From NCBI GenBank assembly GCA_037441565.1, contig JBBIRW010000001.1, positions 302,375 through 366,374 of the forward strand: DNA of 64,000 nucleotides, read 5' to 3'. Source of the DNA: JBBIRW01 sp037441565. GTDB lineage: Bacteria; Desulfobacterota; JBBIRW01. The position numbers and the translations under genes were made by a program. This document shows, in pieces, positions 53,137 through 61,835 of the stretch (position 1 is its first letter; each line of letters begins with the position of its first letter). Under the pieces are notes generated by a model. That model made no database searches and was not told the origin of the DNA. It was given only the letters and a program-made list of their open reading frames with translations.

Positions 53137-53613
53137 ATGCTTCAAGAATCCATTGAAAAATTCTTTACTCTGGGGTTGCGAAATGAAATTGATTCGTATG
53201 ATCTCTATGTATCCCTTTTCAATATACTCCCTGATTCCCAGGAGAAATCAATCTTCCTTCGCCTTGCAAGAAATGAAAAAGAACATCTCGCACGCCTACT
53301 TTCAAGATCTGAATTCATGCCCTCCTGTATAGAAAGACTCCTTCAGGACCTTATAGATTTTAAAAAGCTCGAAAAGAGACTTTCGATCGAACAGATCAGG
53401 AGTGGAAAAGGAGATATTACATTTCTGCAGGCATTGAAGATGGCTTTGAAAATGGAAAGAAAATCCTATCTTTTTTATTCATATTTTGCGAGGGAAATAA
53501 AAGATCCGGACGGTAAAACCTTTCTTTATCAAATTTCTGTTGAAGAACTGGAGCATATTTCTCTCATAAGAGATGGAATCAAGAGGGCTTTTTATAATGA
53601 AAATCGATCTTAG
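53137..53613 (+). CDS. Ferritin-like / rubrerythrin-type domain protein
   Basis: A 158-residue all-helical protein. Acidic and His positions suited to a di-iron site occur in LRNEIDSYDLYVSLF, NEKEHLARLL, MALKMERKSYLFYSYFARE and VEELEHISLIRDG, the pattern of the erythrin/ferritin-like domain. It lacks a rubredoxin tail. Similar proteins serve in oxygen or peroxide defence in anaerobes. It has its own sigma-54-type promoter and may head a unit with nuoB and metF downstream. Confidence 0.7.
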   Translation: MLQESIEKFFTLGLRNEIDSYDLYVSLFNILPDSQEKSIFLRLARNEKEHLARLLSRSEFMPSCIERLLQDLIDFKKLEKRLSIEQIRSGKGDITFLQALKMALKMERKSYLFYSYFAREIKDPDGKTFLYQISVEELEHISLIRDGIKRAFYNENRS

Positions 53614-53652
53614 ATCATTAAAAATTAAAATGGATTTTATAGAGGAAGATAT

Positions 53653-54153
53653 ATGAAAATAATAGATTTTGGAGAAACCAATATTCTTATTGGTCCGCTT
53701 GAAAAATTGATAAAATGGGCAAAAAGATCCTCTCCCTGGCCACTTACATTTGGACTTGCATGCTGTGCCATAGAAATGATGGCAACCACCGCATCAAGAT
53801 TTGATATTGATAGATTTGGGGCAGGTGTATTCAGGGCAACACCCAGACAGGCTGATGTTATGATTGTTGCGGGAACTGTAACACATAAAATGGCAGAATT
53901 AGTAAGAAGATTATATAATCAGATGGCTGATCCCAAGTATGTTATAGCAATGGGTAGTTGTGCTATAAATGGAGGACCATATCATAAATATGCGTATTCT
54001 GTTTTAAAGGGTGTGGATCTGATAATTCCTGTAGATATATATGTGCCTGGTTGTCCACCCAGACCAGAGGCGCTGCTTTATGGATTGATAAAATTACAGG
54101 AGAAAATAGAATCGGAATCCGTTTTTAAAAAGCCAGACCCAGCGAGTTCTTGA
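53653..54153 (+). CDS. nuoB: NuoB-like NADH-quinone oxidoreductase subunit B
   Basis: A 166-residue [4Fe-4S] protein. LACCAIEMMATTASRFDIDRFG, VMIVAGTVTHKM, MGSCAINGG and VPGCPPRPEALLYGL carry the cluster N2 ligands and are canonical NuoB. It lies alone, without nuoA, nuoC or nuoD. It overlaps or abuts the MTHFR gene, so a complex-I-like subunit coupled to methylenetetrahydrofolate reduction is conceivable. It could equally belong to a dispersed complex I. Confidence 0.93.
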   Translation: MKIIDFGETNILIGPLEKLIKWAKRSSPWPLTFGLACCAIEMMATTASRFDIDRFGAGVFRATPRQADVMIVAGTVTHKMAELVRRLYNQMADPKYVIAMGSCAINGGPYHKYAYSVLKGVDLIIPVDIYVPGCPPRPEALLYGLIKLQEKIESESVFKKPDPASS

Positions 54154-54164
54154 TCGATATAGAA

Positions 54165-55052
54165 ATGACATTGAAGGATGCAATCAAAGAAAATAGGTTT
54201 ATTATAACAGCGGAGATCGTCCCTCCAAAGGGAACAGACGTCTCCGAAATCCTTAAAAAGGCAGAGATCCTTAAGGGATGGGTGGATGGGGTCAATGTCC
54301 CTGACAACCAGAGGGCAGTCATGGCATTGAGTTCGCTTTCCGCATGTATAATCCTGAAGAGGGTGGGTCTTGACCCTATCTTTCAGATTACATGCAGGGA
54401 CAGAAATAGAAAGGCTATCATAGAGGATAGCCTCACTGCTTATACCTTTGGTATCAGGAATACCCTTGTTCTTGGTGGGGACAGGATGATCTATGGGGAT
54501 CATATAGATGCAAAGGAGGTTTATGATCTGGCTGTCCATGAGGCAATCAGAAACATAAGGGATTTTATCAATAATGAGTTTCAACCCTGTAATAATAAAA
54601 ATTTTTTTATTGGTGCAGCACTATCCCCTGATGCAGAGGATATTGATATAGAGCTTAAGAAATTTGAAAAAAAGTTAAATGCGGGGGTGGATTTCTTTCA
54701 AACACAAGCAATATTCGACATTGAGAAGTTTTCACGGTTTATTAACAGAATAAAGCCATGCGATGCAAGAATAATAGCTGGACTCATATTCATTAAATCA
54801 GCCCGGACAGCAGCTTTTCTTAAAGAAAAACTTCCAGGTGTAAAAATGCCCGAATCTATTTTTAATAGAATCACCCATGTTGATGATCCTCTGGAGGAGG
54901 CAAAAGATATAATCGTTGATCAGATAAGGGCACTGAAGGGACTTTGTGATGGAGTCCACCTGATGATGCTTGGAAGGGAGGACTCCATACCCGAAATCCT
55001 GAAAAGGGCAGGTATAATCAGCGAACCCCCTCATATTTCACAGGGTCTCTGA
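54165..55052 (+). CDS. metF: Methylenetetrahydrofolate reductase family protein
   Basis: A 295-residue TIM-barrel flavoenzyme reducing methylene-THF to methyl-THF. FIITAEIVPPKG is the family N-terminus, and the flavin/folate segments NTLVLGGDRM, GAALSPDAEDIDIELKKFEKKLNAGVDFFQTQAIFD and GVHLMMLG are present. The ATG at 54165 fits the family start; a TTG at 54150 overlapping the nuoB stop is possible. In anaerobes it can run in the Wood-Ljungdahl methyl branch. Its 3' end overlaps the convergent queC by 35 bp. Confidence 0.88.
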   Translation: MTLKDAIKENRFIITAEIVPPKGTDVSEILKKAEILKGWVDGVNVPDNQRAVMALSSLSACIILKRVGLDPIFQITCRDRNRKAIIEDSLTAYTFGIRNTLVLGGDRMIYGDHIDAKEVYDLAVHEAIRNIRDFINNEFQPCNNKNFFIGAALSPDAEDIDIELKKFEKKLNAGVDFFQTQAIFDIEKFSRFINRIKPCDARIIAGLIFIKSARTAAFLKEKLPGVKMPESIFNRITHVDDPLEEAKDIIVDQIRALKGLCDGVHLMMLGREDSIPEILKRAGIISEPPHISQGL

Positions 55053-55698
55053 TACCAGCTTCTTTAAAACCCTTTAATCTTAATAAACAGCTATCACATC
55101 TGCCGCAGTGGAATTTACCGCCTCTGTAACAGCTCCAGGTAAGGTGGAAAGGCACATTGAGTTCTATGCCAAGAATTATAATCTCCTTCTTGCTCATACT
55201 TATTAAAGGGGTTTTTATTTCAATTGCTTCACCTGAAACCCCTCTTTTTGATCCAATCCTGAAACATTCAGCCATTATTCGATAAAATTCAGGCCTGCAA
55301 TCAGGATATCCGGAAAAATCCACCGCATTTGCACCGATATATATACTATCAGCTCCGATCACTTCTGCCCATGATGCAGCAATTGATAGGAATATTGTAT
55401 TTCTCATAGGAACATAGGTAATTGGAATATCCTCTCTGTTATAACCAAATGCATTAGGAACCTCAATGGATCTGTCAGTAAGTGCGCTACCACCGATGCT
55501 TGAGAGGTTAATCTTTATTATTAAATGCTTTTCAGCACCCAGGATCTCTGCAATCCTCCTTGCAGCCTTTATTTCCTTCCTATGTCTCTGATTGTAATCA
55601 AAGGTGATACAATAAACCCTGTTTCCATCACTTTTTGCCTTATATGAACACACAGAACTGTCAAGGCCTCCACTTAATAAGCAAACAGCTTTTTTCAT
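55018..55698 (-). CDS. queC: 7-cyano-7-deazaguanine synthase
   Basis: A 226-residue ATP-dependent enzyme making preQ0 for queuosine. The PP-loop SGGLDSS opens the protein, YVPMRNTIFLSIAASWAE is in the middle, and the C-terminal zinc site CYRGGKFHCGRCDSCLLR supplies four cysteines. The ATG at 55698 is preferred; an in-frame TTG at 55710 would add four residues. It converges on and overlaps the metF gene, an arrangement that may limit simultaneous transcription. queG lies 4 kb away. Confidence 0.96.
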   Translation of the reverse strand: MKKAVCLLSGGLDSSVCSYKAKSDGNRVYCITFDYNQRHRKEIKAARRIAEILGAEKHLIIKINLSSIGGSALTDRSIEVPNAFGYNREDIPITYVPMRNTIFLSIAASWAEVIGADSIYIGANAVDFSGYPDCRPEFYRIMAECFRIGSKRGVSGEAIEIKTPLISMSKKEIIILGIELNVPFHLTWSCYRGGKFHCGRCDSCLLRLKGFKEAGIRDPVKYEGVR

Positions 55699-55779
55699 CT
55701 TTAAAATCAAATACTTATCTATTGGATCTAATATTTAATATCAGCATTTTTTGCAAATATTAAACATTTAATTTATATT

Positions 55780-56397
55780 TTACAGATAATTATTTCGAAA
55801 TATTACAAAAAGTATCCATCCGACCAATGAACCCCCCAACAAATCAGTAAACCAGTGCGCCCCTATAACAACCCTGCTTAAACACACAAGAATTACAAAT
55901 GTGGTAAAAAGGTAAGAATAAGAGAAATTCGATATCCCTTCATAAAAATACTTCTTTATGATCTCATATAGCGTTCCATAAATCAAAACAGCCCTTATAC
56001 AGTGACCACTGGGGTATGAATAGGATTTTGTCATATGTTCAAGATATGATCTATACAAAGCCGGATCGGGACGGGGTTTTGTAATAATTTCCTTTAGAAT
56101 TACTTCAAATATTATTGAGAAAAAGAATAGTAATCCGATTGCAATCCATGCACGGTGGTTACCCTTATAAAAGAGTATAAATATGAGAATAACCGTAATT
56201 AACGAGGCTACCTCCAGTTTTGCTGTAAAAGAAAGCAGGGAAAATATAAATACGAGCTTACCGCTGAAAAGTGGATATATGATTCCTTCAACATATTTAT
56301 CAATAGCAATTGTGAATTTAAAGAATTGCAGGAGGGTGAGGATAAAGAGCATTGTAATAGGAATTTTTAATTCTGATAAATTTTTTTTCTTTTTCAT
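55780..56397 (-). CDS. PAP2-family membrane phosphatase
   Basis: A 205-residue protein with about six hydrophobic segments and the three phosphatidic acid phosphatase motifs: KEIITKPRP, SYPSGH, and SRVVIGAHWFTDLLGG. Catalytic histidines are present. Substrates in the family are undecaprenyl pyrophosphate, PgpB-type lipid phosphates or glucose-6-phosphate; none can be chosen. The 69-bp gap before queC is AT-rich. Confidence 0.9.
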   Translation of the reverse strand: MKKKKNLSELKIPITMLFILTLLQFFKFTIAIDKYVEGIIYPLFSGKLVFIFSLLSFTAKLEVASLITVILIFILFYKGNHRAWIAIGLLFFFSIIFEVILKEIITKPRPDPALYRSYLEHMTKSYSYPSGHCIRAVLIYGTLYEIIKKYFYEGISNFSYSYLFTTFVILVCLSRVVIGAHWFTDLLGGSLVGWILFVIFRNNYL

Positions 56398-56442
56398 TAA
56401 GCCTTTAGTTCTTTTATGAAAAGTCTGATAATATATATTATG

Positions 56443-57177
56443 TTAAATTTTCTTCATTCTCTTTAAGGCACTCTTTCTCTTTTTAATCCATGTTCGGAGG
56501 GATTCTTCTGCCCGTTCCTTCTTAAACCACCCCTTCTTTATTAATTCCCTCACAGGGGCAGCAACTCTCCTTTTATACTGAGGTTTTGAATATTTTGCAT
56601 AGATATATCCCAGCATGCCAATAAAGATCCCTCCGAAACCATCAAGTATAAGGTCCCACATGGTATCCTCGAGACTGTCCTGGGTTTTCGTACCAAAGAT
56701 CTTGTCAAAAAAGAATTCCCCTATCTCCCAGAGGGCACCCATTGCAAGCGCAAATATAAATATGAAGAAACTCATATAAAAATAGTTCAGATTAACCCTC
56801 CCCGTAAAATGAAGGGAAAAAACCAGTATGAAGGCAAGAATACATATTATTGAAGTATTTAGAAAGTGGAGGAATTTGTCATAGAATCTATATCTTTCAT
56901 AGAACTCAAAAGTGCTTCCCAGCGCCACATGAAGGTAAAGGGCTACAGTAATAAGAAGATCGATCTCCCATGGAAGTGTAATCTGATAGCTTCTCGCTAA
57001 TATGCTTGGCAAAAGTGAAACAATTATTGAAACTGTGATACTTCCAGCCTCTATATACTTACCGTAATAGATAGCGTAAGGGATCAGAAGAAGCATTGAA
57101 AGTTTTAAGATCCACGAGATGGAGGCATTAATGCTTATTTCTGAAAATGGCTTTCTTCTTTCATATTTAAGCTGCAT
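56443..57177 (-). CDS. DUF2238/YjdF-like membrane protein
   Basis: A 244-residue protein with about six hydrophobic segments and a basic cytoplasmic tail (WFKKERAEESLRTWIKKRKSALKRM). YDKFLHFLNTSIICILAF and ALWEIGEFFFDKIFGTKTQDSLEDTMWDLILDGFGG match the DUF2238 family, which has His and acidic residues in the membrane but no known function. It lies 46 bp upstream of the PAP2 gene on the same strand. Confidence 0.72.
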   Translation of the reverse strand: MQLKYERRKPFSEISINASISWILKLSMLLLIPYAIYYGKYIEAGSITVSIIVSLLPSILARSYQITLPWEIDLLITVALYLHVALGSTFEFYERYRFYDKFLHFLNTSIICILAFILVFSLHFTGRVNLNYFYMSFFIFIFALAMGALWEIGEFFFDKIFGTKTQDSLEDTMWDLILDGFGGIFIGMLGYIYAKYSKPQYKRRVAAPVRELIKKGWFKKERAEESLRTWIKKRKSALKRMKKI

Positions 57178-57211
57178 CCTTTATAAACCCATAAAAGGTT
57201 CAATTTTATCT

Positions 57212-57562
57212 TCAGAAGGTAAGCACCCTGTCACTCTCCATCACCCAACGAGAGAGGTCAATTACTGTTTTTCCTATCTCAATTCCTTCTATCAAATCCT
57301 TTTCCCCTATACCCCTTGCTTTACAGCATGTCATACAAGCCTTTATTACCGCGCCCTTCGAGTGAATCTCAGAAAGCATCTGCTGGATGTTATAAAATCC
57401 CGTTGGCGTTTCCTGCCCCTTTTTGGATGCAACAACAGCATCACCGAGAAGAAAGATATTTATCTGTGCCCCGTCCCTGATCAATGCCTGTGTGAGTCTG
57501 AGGGCATTCCACATCTTTTCAGATCCATATGGTGCATCCTGGATAATAAGTGTGATCTTCAT
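57212..57562 (-). CDS. DsrE/DsrF-like protein
   Basis: A 116-residue protein of the DsrE fold. Beginning with ITLIIQDAPYGSEKMWNALRLTQALI and with FLLGDAVVASKKGQ, it contains a CMTCCKARGI segment whose cysteines suit sulfur relay (DsrE/YchN types). Its RBS is GGGGGG just upstream. It is a candidate sulfur carrier in the cluster with the MBL-fold and small cysteine-containing genes. Confidence 0.8.
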   Translation of the reverse strand: MKITLIIQDAPYGSEKMWNALRLTQALIRDGAQINIFLLGDAVVASKKGQETPTGFYNIQQMLSEIHSKGAVIKACMTCCKARGIGEKDLIEGIEIGKTVIDLSRWVMESDRVLTF

Positions 57563-57599
57563 CAGTTACCCCCCTCTCTAAGGTTATATCTACAACTGA

Positions 57600-57773
57600 T
57601 CAAGGAATCTCCTTCTCTTTCCTGTTTTCATCCCCTTCTTTTTTCTTTTCGGTGTCAGTCCTGCACCTTAAATCATCTATAATTCAGCTTCTTATTCCAA
57701 GCCTTGGAAGAATAAAAAGGGAGATAAAAATCCACAGAATTATTATTATCAATAAGCTTAGAAGGAGCTTCAT
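57600..57773 (-). CDS. Small membrane protein with in-frame TGA
   Basis: A hidden small gene, start ATG 57773, 7 nt after the MBL-fold gene stop, with AGGG 5 nt before it. It encodes a 29-residue peptide of one membrane segment (MKLLLSLLIIIILWIFISLF..) ending at TGA (57684-57686). Reading through gives 28 more residues (IIDDLRC then a charged KKKEGDENRKEKE tail) to a TGA at 57600. So it is either a 29-residue membrane peptide or a 57-residue protein with UGA at codon 30. A GGTGC-AGGACT-G(A)CACC hairpin (57651-57667) follows the TGA by 16 nt. I do not recognise a family. Confidence 0.45.
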
Positions 57774-57780
57774 TTTTACC

Positions 57781-58614
57781 CTATATGTTTATTGCGAATC
57801 CAACCGGGCAGAAAAATGCCTTCCCTTGTAATTTACTGATTAGCATCGATCCCGCCTTCAGTCCACTACAATGACACAGACCTATCCTTTCAACCTCTGA
57901 TTCCCTTAAATAAGATACGGTTTCATTAAACTGCTCTTCACCTGCATATTCAAGATGCGTTCCGCCTATCAATACCTTAATCTTCATGTTGAACTTTTTT
58001 CTTACATACTCCATGGTATTTATGATACCTGCATGACCGCATCCAATAACAACAACAAGTGACCCATCTGATTCAATGACAAGGGCTTGATCATCGATAA
58101 CATCATCCGCAATGAATTCTCCATTCCTCTTAACACGTAGATCAGGATCACCTTTTTCAATCTTGTTTATACGGGGTATCTCTCCGGTAAGGTATACCCC
58201 CGGTGATATTTCCCTCCACGAGCTTGACAAATCAAAATCTGCTCCCATTCCTTCGAGCGCCTCTTTTTTATATGGCATACCAACATAAACATACCTGTTG
58301 TCCTGGAATGAATACCTATCTTTAAATACCTCTGGATGTGCATAGACCTTGATTCTCCCTGTTATTCTCAAAAGTGCCGGTAGTCCTCCTGTATGATCTA
58401 TATGGCCATGACTGAGAATGATCCCTGAAAGACCTTTAAGATTAACCCCTAACCTTGGCGCATTATTTGTTACAGATATACCTGCAGGACCTGGATCGAA
58501 TATAAATCGAGAAGCATCCTTCTCAATATATGCTGAAAATCCATTTTCAGCATAAATACCCCCAATCTTACCTGGCAGTGTATTCTCGGTTATAATTACA
58601 ATCTTCCCAGCCAT
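57781..58614 (-). CDS. Metallo-beta-lactamase-fold hydrolase (COG1237-like)
   Basis: A 277-residue MBL-fold protein with the metal motif SHGHIDHTGG near residue 69, GCGHAGIINT near 192 and GGTHLEY near 218, and GLCHCSG near the end. This matches the COG1237 group, relatives of methanopterin-type dihydropteroate-ribofuranosyl enzymes, with unclear activity in bacteria. AAGGGGG precedes the ATG by 5 nt. It lies between two tiny genes with in-frame TGA codons. Confidence 0.86.
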   Translation of the reverse strand: MAGKIVIITENTLPGKIGGIYAENGFSAYIEKDASRFIFDPGPAGISVTNNAPRLGVNLKGLSGIILSHGHIDHTGGLPALLRITGRIKVYAHPEVFKDRYSFQDNRYVYVGMPYKKEALEGMGADFDLSSSWREISPGVYLTGEIPRINKIEKGDPDLRVKRNGEFIADDVIDDQALVIESDGSLVVVIGCGHAGIINTMEYVRKKFNMKIKVLIGGTHLEYAGEEQFNETVSYLRESEVERIGLCHCSGLKAGSMLISKLQGKAFFCPVGFAINI

Positions 58615-58631
58615 AAAACCCCCTTTTAATT

Positions 58632-58799
58632 TTATTCATCCCCATCACCTTTATTTTTATCGTTTTTTTCATTTTTAATACTGCAGGTTTTCAATTCCTC
58701 CATTGTGTAAAATATCCTTCCACATTCCTGGCACCGCCAGAAAGATCCACTTCATGTTCCTTGAACCTCCATCTCCCTTCTGCAGAATGGACAATCCAT
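58632..58799 (-). CDS. Small zinc-ribbon protein with in-frame TGA (codon 16)
   Basis: A hidden 55-residue gene on the minus strand. GGAGGGAG lies 3 nt before the ATG at 58799, an excellent RBS. The frame reads MDCPFCRREMEVQGT, then TGA at 58752-58754, then SGSFWRCQECGRIFYTMEEL and a charged tail to TAA at 58632. The two CxxC pairs form a zinc ribbon only if the TGA is read through. A hairpin with 8 paired positions and triloop GGU (58725-58743) starts 8 nt after the TGA and places the loop 16 nt downstream, similar to a bacterial SECIS. It is a selenocysteine candidate or a nonsense-mutated gene. Confidence 0.55.
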
Positions 58800-58824
58800 A
58801 GTCTCCCTCCTTCAGAAAAAGTAT

Positions 58825-59013
58825 TTATTCCTTAACACCAGGCTTTCTTAAAATATTCATCATTGGACACCATCCACTAAAAGCTGACTGAATCTGATTG
58901 AGTCCAACAAATACTGTGAATAACAACCAATATCTTGAATGTATAATGCTCAAAACCACACTGAGAACTGTAAATAACCCAGCAATAAGTCTTAATGCCT
59001 CATTCATACGCAT
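58825..59013 (-). CDS. DUF2892-like small membrane protein
   Basis: A 62-residue protein with two hydrophobic segments (about 8-24 and 29-45) and a WCPMM motif near the C-terminus. This is the DUF2892 / YgaP-like inner-membrane family often coupled to rhodanese or sulfur genes. The ATG at 59013 has AGGAGG 10 nt before it, formed by the end of the RND gene. Function unknown. Confidence 0.78.
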   Translation of the reverse strand: MRMNEALRLIAGLFTVLSVVLSIIHSRYWLLFTVFVGLNQIQSAFSGWCPMMNILRKPGVKE

Positions 59014-59021
59014 ATTCCAGA

Positions 59022-61835
59022 TTAACCTCCTGAATGTGCATCAGAATCAATTTTACCATAGATAAGATAGTAAACAACAGGGACAACAGCTATTGTAAAT
59101 ATCGTTGATGCAAAGACCCCGAATATGAGAGACCATGCAAGTCCTGAAAATATCGGGTCCAGTGTTATAACCCATGAGCCCAGTGCAGCTGATGCTGCTG
59201 TTAAAAATATTGGCCTTATTCTAATGGATCCAGCTTCTATAATTGCATCCATAAGTGATATTTTCCCTTTTTCCCTTTCACTGATAAGCTGAATAAAATC
59301 GATAAGTATTACAGAATTTCTAACAACTATTCCTGCAAGGGCAAGGACACCGATCATAGCTGTTGCAGTAAAAAATATAGGATTCTCGAACTGTCCTATC
59401 TTTCCACCAGAGATCAGATTGAGTATGGAAAACCCTGGAAGGATACCGATCATTGTAAGTGGAATTGATATCATTATAAGAAGTGGAGTGAGAAAACTTC
59501 CTGTCTGTGCAACAAGAATAATGTATATCCCGGCAAGTGCAAATATATAAGCAAGCCCCATATCCCTGAATACATCAACAGTTATCTTCCATTCCCCTTC
59601 CCCTCTCCACACTATATTATACCCTTCAGGAAGCTTATTCGAACTGAAATATCTCCACATCTCTATAATAGAATAAACAGGACTGGATCCCGCCGTTTCT
59701 CCAAATACATAAACGACCCTTTTTAAATTCTTATGGTATATGGTCTTTTCAATTAAGCCATCTCTCAGGTTAACAAGCTCGGCAAGCGGTATTAACCTAT
59801 TTTCTCTATTCTTAATCGGAACCTGATAGAGATCACTAATTGATGAACGTTCACTCACAGGAAACCTCAATTTTATTTGAACAGGATTTCTTTCTCCCTC
59901 AATATGGGCAATACCTGCTTGACCTCCATTGAGTGAGATCATTATGGATTGAACTATCTCTTCCTTGGATATCCCATGTATTGCAGCCTTTCTTTCATCG
60001 ATATAGAAATATATCTTTTTCTGTTCATCCTCAACTGTATCATCAATATCAACAACATTTTCCGTTTTTGAAAATATTTCTTTAACTCTGCGCGAAACAT
60101 CTATAAGCTCACTGTATGGTCGATCAGTCCTTCCATAAACCTCTGCAACGATTGTCGATATCACAGGTGGACCAGGAGGGATTTCTACTATTTTGATCTT
60201 TGCACCCGTTCTCCACGCTATATCCTCTATATCCGCCCTTATCCTCAATGCAATCTCATGACTCTGCTGTTTCCTCATGTATTTTGGAGCAAGATTAACC
60301 CTTATATCTGCCACATTACTACCTTCCCGCATATAGTAATGTCTCACCATCCCATTAAAATCTATTGGAGATGCATTCCCCACATAGATTTGATAATCCA
60401 TTACTTCAGCAACCGTTTTTAAATAATCTCCCACCATCCTTGCTACCCTATCTGTTTCCTCAATCGTTGTTCCCTCAGGAGTATCAATAACAATCTGAAG
60501 TTCATTTCTATTATCAAAAGGAAGCATCTTGACGGGAACAAATCTGAAATAAACAAGCATGAATGATATGATTAGCAAAAGGATAATGAATGAAAGAAAT
60601 AGATAGGAGAGAAGTCTATTCCTTAGAAATGGTATCATTATCTTTCTATAAATTTTAATGGTCATCGACCCTTTAATATCATAGGCCTCCTCTCCCCTTC
60701 CATATTCCCCCTTAAGCATATGATATGTTGCCCATGGAGTAACTGTGAACGCGACAACAAGAGACATAAGCATAGCAAGAGAAACATTGAATGGTATGGG
60801 TCTCATATACGGACCCATCATTCCTGTCACAAAATACATTGGAAGTATTGCCACGATAACAGCAAATGTTGCAATAATAGTTGGTGGTCTCACCTCATCA
60901 ACAGCAGCAAGCGTCGCCTCAAGAGGAGGATCAAGTTTTAGCTTGATGTGTCTGTGTATGTTCTCAACATCAACAATTGGATCATCAACAAGAAGACCAA
61001 GAGAAAGGATAAGCGCAAATAGTGTTACCCTGTTTATAGTATACCCAATTAAAAGGCCACAAAAGAGTGTTACAGCAAGTGTAATTGGAACAGCAAGTGC
61101 AACTATGGCAGCTTCCTTCCATCCGGGAGTAAGTCCAATAAGAACGACAATTGTAATTATTGCAATGAATAGATGCTTTATCAACTCATTGACCTTTTCG
61201 TTTGCTGTTTCACCATAATTTCTTGTTATTAAAACATGAATATCATCAGGAATTACGGTTTTCTTAAACTCCTCAATTTTTTCCATAATACCCTCTGCAA
61301 CATGAACTGCATTTGCTCCCTTCACCTTTGCAACAGCTATTGTAACGGCGGGATATTCAAGATTTCTTTCCGGTAATATTTCTGTTTTTCTAAAACTAAA
61401 TGCCGGGCCGAAACATATCCTTGTATAAGATGTTATTTCTTCAGGTGCATCAACAACATCTGCAATATTTCTAAGATAAATTGGTCGACCATCCTTAATG
61501 CCAACAACAAGATCCCGCAACTCCTCAACAGAATGGAAATACGGACCAGTTTCTACGACCATTTCTCTTCCCTTTTCCGAAAAACTTCCTGCAATAAGGT
61601 TTGAATTAAAGGATTGTATCGATCTCATTACCTCAAGAGATGTTAAGTTATATGCAAGCATAGATTCAGGGTTTATTACCATCCGCAGTTCCCTCTTTCT
61701 CCCGCCAACTGTATAAGTAGTGGAGGCATTTCTGATCTGCTGAAGTTTATCGACCAACTCATCGGCAACCCTTCTTAACTCATAATCGCCCTTTTTTTTC
61801 TGACCACAGTGTAATAGTAACAATAGGAATGTCAT
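59022..61835 (-). CDS. RND efflux permease, C-terminal part after a frameshift
   Basis: A frame of about 930 residues lacking the normal RND N-terminus, which lies in another frame at 61780-62256. The first 13 residues from 61835 are out of frame; homology starts at KKGDYELRRVADELV. It contains the second half of the first periplasmic region, ten or more membrane segments and LSLGLLVDDPIVDVEN, the RND proton-relay motif. The likely join is the A8 run at 61792-61799 (minus strand), where one A fewer restores a single product of about 1078 residues. Family HAE/CzcA-like efflux; substrate unknown. Confidence 0.8.
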   Translation of the reverse strand: MTFLLLLLHCGQKKKGDYELRRVADELVDKLQQIRNASTTYTVGGRKRELRMVINPESMLAYNLTSLEVMRSIQSFNSNLIAGSFSEKGREMVVETGPYFHSVEELRDLVVGIKDGRPIYLRNIADVVDAPEEITSYTRICFGPAFSFRKTEILPERNLEYPAVTIAVAKVKGANAVHVAEGIMEKIEEFKKTVIPDDIHVLITRNYGETANEKVNELIKHLFIAIITIVVLIGLTPGWKEAAIVALAVPITLAVTLFCGLLIGYTINRVTLFALILSLGLLVDDPIVDVENIHRHIKLKLDPPLEATLAAVDEVRPPTIIATFAVIVAILPMYFVTGMMGPYMRPIPFNVSLAMLMSLVVAFTVTPWATYHMLKGEYGRGEEAYDIKGSMTIKIYRKIMIPFLRNRLLSYLFLSFIILLLIISFMLVYFRFVPVKMLPFDNRNELQIVIDTPEGTTIEETDRVARMVGDYLKTVAEVMDYQIYVGNASPIDFNGMVRHYYMREGSNVADIRVNLAPKYMRKQQSHEIALRIRADIEDIAWRTGAKIKIVEIPPGPPVISTIVAEVYGRTDRPYSELIDVSRRVKEIFSKTENVVDIDDTVEDEQKKIYFYIDERKAAIHGISKEEIVQSIMISLNGGQAGIAHIEGERNPVQIKLRFPVSERSSISDLYQVPIKNRENRLIPLAELVNLRDGLIEKTIYHKNLKRVVYVFGETAGSSPVYSIIEMWRYFSSNKLPEGYNIVWRGEGEWKITVDVFRDMGLAYIFALAGIYIILVAQTGSFLTPLLIMISIPLTMIGILPGFSILNLISGGKIGQFENPIFFTATAMIGVLALAGIVVRNSVILIDFIQLISEREKGKISLMDAIIEAGSIRIRPIFLTAASAALGSWVITLDPIFSGLAWSLIFGVFASTIFTIAVVPVVYYLIYGKIDSDAHSGG

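Noticed and set aside
57600..58799. General recoding of TGA as Trp or Gly (code 4 or 25) to explain the in-frame TGA codons
   Set aside because: TGA is used as the stop codon at many gene junctions here, including several ATGA overlaps (for example 3172-3175, 10167-10170, 11372-11375), so it is a normal stop in this genome.
60745..61218. Plus-strand 157-residue frame inside the RND gene
   Set aside because: It is antisense to the conserved RND core (LSLGLLVDDP region) and has no recognisable protein features.
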